Positions 34,418 through 35,423 of a DNA stretch of 35,423 bases are shown piece after piece. The notes under the pieces are model-generated. The model saw only the letters and a program-made list of their open reading frames with translations. It was not told where the DNA came from and ran no database searches. How positions within the stretch are numbered: the stretch's first letter is position 1; the number at the start of each line of letters is the position of its first letter. The DNA lies in NCBI RefSeq assembly GCF_001522865.1, contig NZ_LOWB01000050.1:1-35423 (forward strand), written 5' to 3'. Origin of the DNA: Burkholderia sp. TSV86 (GTDB taxonomy: Bacteria > Pseudomonadota > Gammaproteobacteria > Burkholderiales > Burkholderiaceae). The position numbers and the translations under genes are program-made.

Positions 34418-34444
34418 AAAAAGCCGGCTTCCAGCCGGCTTTTT
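34418..34444 (+). terminator. Terminator of tRNA-Leu
   Basis: AAAAAGCCGGCT-TCC-AGCCGGCTTTTT is a perfect hairpin with a T run, starting 10 bases after the tRNA. Confidence 0.9.
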
Positions 34445-34582
34445 CATTCCCACTTCCCGTTGCGAAAACCCAAAGCGGGGCAGGCTTACGGATTCGTGAC
34501 ATCCCGCGAACGCGCCCGCATACGCGCGCCTCGAGTCCAGGCATTCGGTGCATGCATCGGACGCCCCCCCGGGCCCTCGACT

Positions 34583-35146
34583 TCAAACGCCGTTCCAGCG
34601 CTTCGTCGCGCTCGCGACACGCTCGCCCAACAATTCGGCCGTCTTTCGATCGCTTTCGAGAATCGCTTCGCCGCCTTGGTCGGCATTCGCCTGCGCCATG
34701 GCGCCCAGGAACGATCCGAGGCGGTTCAGATCATTGACCGATCCCGTGCTGCTATTGTTGCCGGGCATCAAACCCAGGCTGACCCACAGCATCTGATGCT
34801 GAGCCGCGAAGACGGCAAGCTGCTGCAGCGTCGCGAGCTTATCGCCGCTTTGCGAGGCGGACACCGTGAAGCCAGCCGCCAGCTTGTCGCGCCATTTGCC
34901 CCAATATTTGGACGACGCGTCCATGAAGCCCTTGAACTGCGCGGAAGCGCTGCCCATGTAGGTCGGCGAGCCGAAGATGATCGCGTTGGCATCGCGCTCC
35001 AGGTACTCCCAGTGTTCATCGATCGCCTCGACAGAAATCAGCTTGACCGATGCACCGTCGACTTTTCCGACTCCACGAGCGACCGCTTCCGCGATGACGG
35101 CAGCGTGGCCATAGCCACTATGGAACACCACTGCGATTTCAGACAT
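34583..35146 (-). CDS. WrbA-type flavodoxin-fold NAD(P)H:quinone oxidoreductase
   Basis: A 187-residue flavodoxin-fold protein. The FMN phosphate loop is VFHSGYGHAAVIAEAV (residues 7-22), the second loop is IFGSPTYMGSASAQFKGFMD, and the third is QSGDKLATLQQL. WrbA-like enzymes are FMN tetramers that reduce quinones by two electrons and protect against semiquinone stress. The upstream operator at 35182-35198 suggests control by a redox- or electrophile-sensing repressor. The gene stands alone, beside an insertion sequence. Confidence 0.88.
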   Translation of the reverse strand: MSEIAVVFHSGYGHAAVIAEAVARGVGKVDGASVKLISVEAIDEHWEYLERDANAIIFGSPTYMGSASAQFKGFMDASSKYWGKWRDKLAAGFTVSASQSGDKLATLQQLAVFAAQHQMLWVSLGLMPGNNSSTGSVNDLNRLGSFLGAMAQANADQGGEAILESDRKTAELLGERVASATKRWNGV

Positions 35147-35181
35147 GAAAACTCCTCTTCAGTTGCGATGGACTGCTAAAA

Positions 35182-35198
35182 GTTACTTTGATAGTAAC
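35182..35198. promoter_or_regulatory. HxlR/YodB-like operator upstream of the flavodoxin reductase
   Basis: GTTACT-TTGAT-AGTAAC is a perfect 6+5+6 palindrome 35 bases before the ATG. It closely resembles the TACTATTTTGATAGTA-type sites bound by HxlR-family repressors such as Bacillus YodB in front of quinone/azo reductases. No HxlR gene is visible in the window. Confidence 0.55.
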
Positions 35199-35300
35199 AG
35201 AAAATCACCCATCCAGTTTGAACACGTCATATGCATCACCACTCACTGCGACTGCGGCCAGCGACAAGAAACGCCCGTGCTCGCCGAGCGAGCCGTCAAC

Positions 35301-35423
35301 TGAACCGCCCCGGGAATTGTGGAGGCTGGTTGGTTTAAGTTGATGGGGGTTCAGCGGCAGCTGTTTCAAGTTGCCGATAGTAGTTTGCCTCAGCTTCGGC
35401 GGGCGGGATATAGCCGAGGGGTT
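35301..35423. mobile_element. End of an IS3-family insertion sequence (continues off the window)
   Basis: The terminal inverted repeat appears to start TGAACCGCCCCGGGAATTG at 35301 (IS3-family ends begin TG). 34 bases inside it the 3' end of a transposase frame begins. The exact edge and target duplication cannot be fixed because the other end is outside the window. Confidence 0.7.
35335..35423 (-). CDS. IS3-family transposase OrfB, C-terminal end (partial)
   Basis: The minus strand reads LGYIPPAEAEANYYRQLE then TAAAEPPST and stops at 35335-35337. LGYIPPAE is the typical tail after the last catalytic Glu region of IS3-group integrase-type transposases (the HxxLGYxxP motif). The rest lies beyond the right edge. 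Confidence 0.8.
   Translation of the reverse strand, partial: PLGYIPPAEAEANYYRQLETAAAEPPST

Noticed and set aside
34307..35179. A 290-codon plus-strand frame starting near tRNA-Leu
   Set aside because: It reads through the tRNA gene, its terminator and the opposite strand of the WrbA-like gene.

Overview
The window looks like the chromosome of a Burkholderia close to the pseudomallei/thailandensis group. The GC content is very high, housekeeping genes occur in a beta-proteobacterial arrangement (aat-bpt-pyrD, rpiA, rlmB-rnr), and the alkanesulfonate genes are of the ssuDCBF type. The species cannot be fixed from sequence alone.

Layout. (1) 1-4729 is the right end of a prophage or integrative element. 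It holds a C5-cytosine DNA methyltransferase with a second long reading frame printed over it, a mosaic phage protein, small overlapping early-type genes, a DUF4224-like protein and a tyrosine integrase. It ends in a displaced 3' piece of a tRNA-His gene, the attachment scar. (2) 4844-8664 is chromosome with sulfonate utilisation genes on the minus strand (ssuD, ssuC, ssuB, ssuF); ssuE and ssuA are absent. (3) 8934-11806 has a small membrane protein, a 3-hydroxyisobutyryl-CoA-hydrolase-type enzyme, an SMR transporter, a UPF0303 protein and initiator tRNA-Met. (4) 11807-about 15240 is a conspicuously AT-rich insert. It carries a decayed gene end, a poly-A-rich leader and three same-strand genes: a membrane-anchored flavodoxin-like protein, a FabH-like ketosynthase and an acyl carrier protein. 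This is a compact darABC-like set, known elsewhere for dialkylresorcinol/cyclohexanedione lipids, with no adjacent regulator. (5) 15245-21464 is a minus-strand lipid/CoA operon (acyl-CoA dehydrogenase, thiolase, FadB-like fusion, SCP2 protein, CaiB/BaiF CoA-transferase). A divergent TetR regulator at 21706 and two palindromes in the shared promoter region suggest its control. (6) 22710-26046 holds a Nudix hydrolase, the two N-degron aminoacyltransferases aat and bpt, and pyrD. (7) 26144-27741 is an amino-acid uptake pair without its ATPase. (8) 27788-29588 is a Gfo/Idh/MocA oxidoreductase and a GntR/FadR-type regulator. (9) 29922-34175 is rpiA, rlmB and rnr. (10) 34271-34444 is tRNA-Leu(CAG) with a near-consensus promoter and terminator. 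(11) 34583-35146 is a WrbA-type flavodoxin reductase with an HxlR-like operator. From about 35301 an IS3-family element starts and runs out of the window.

The two most interesting items are the double-coded methyltransferase locus (107-1099), where the inner frame has its own strong ribosome binding site, and the orphan AT-rich dar-like ketosynthase cluster (12541-14959) beside a lipid-degradation operon. Smaller leads are candidate operators with no matching regulator nearby, an unexplained plus-strand terminator at 30664-30689, and a nine-base G tract acting as the spacer/ribosome binding region of ssuC.
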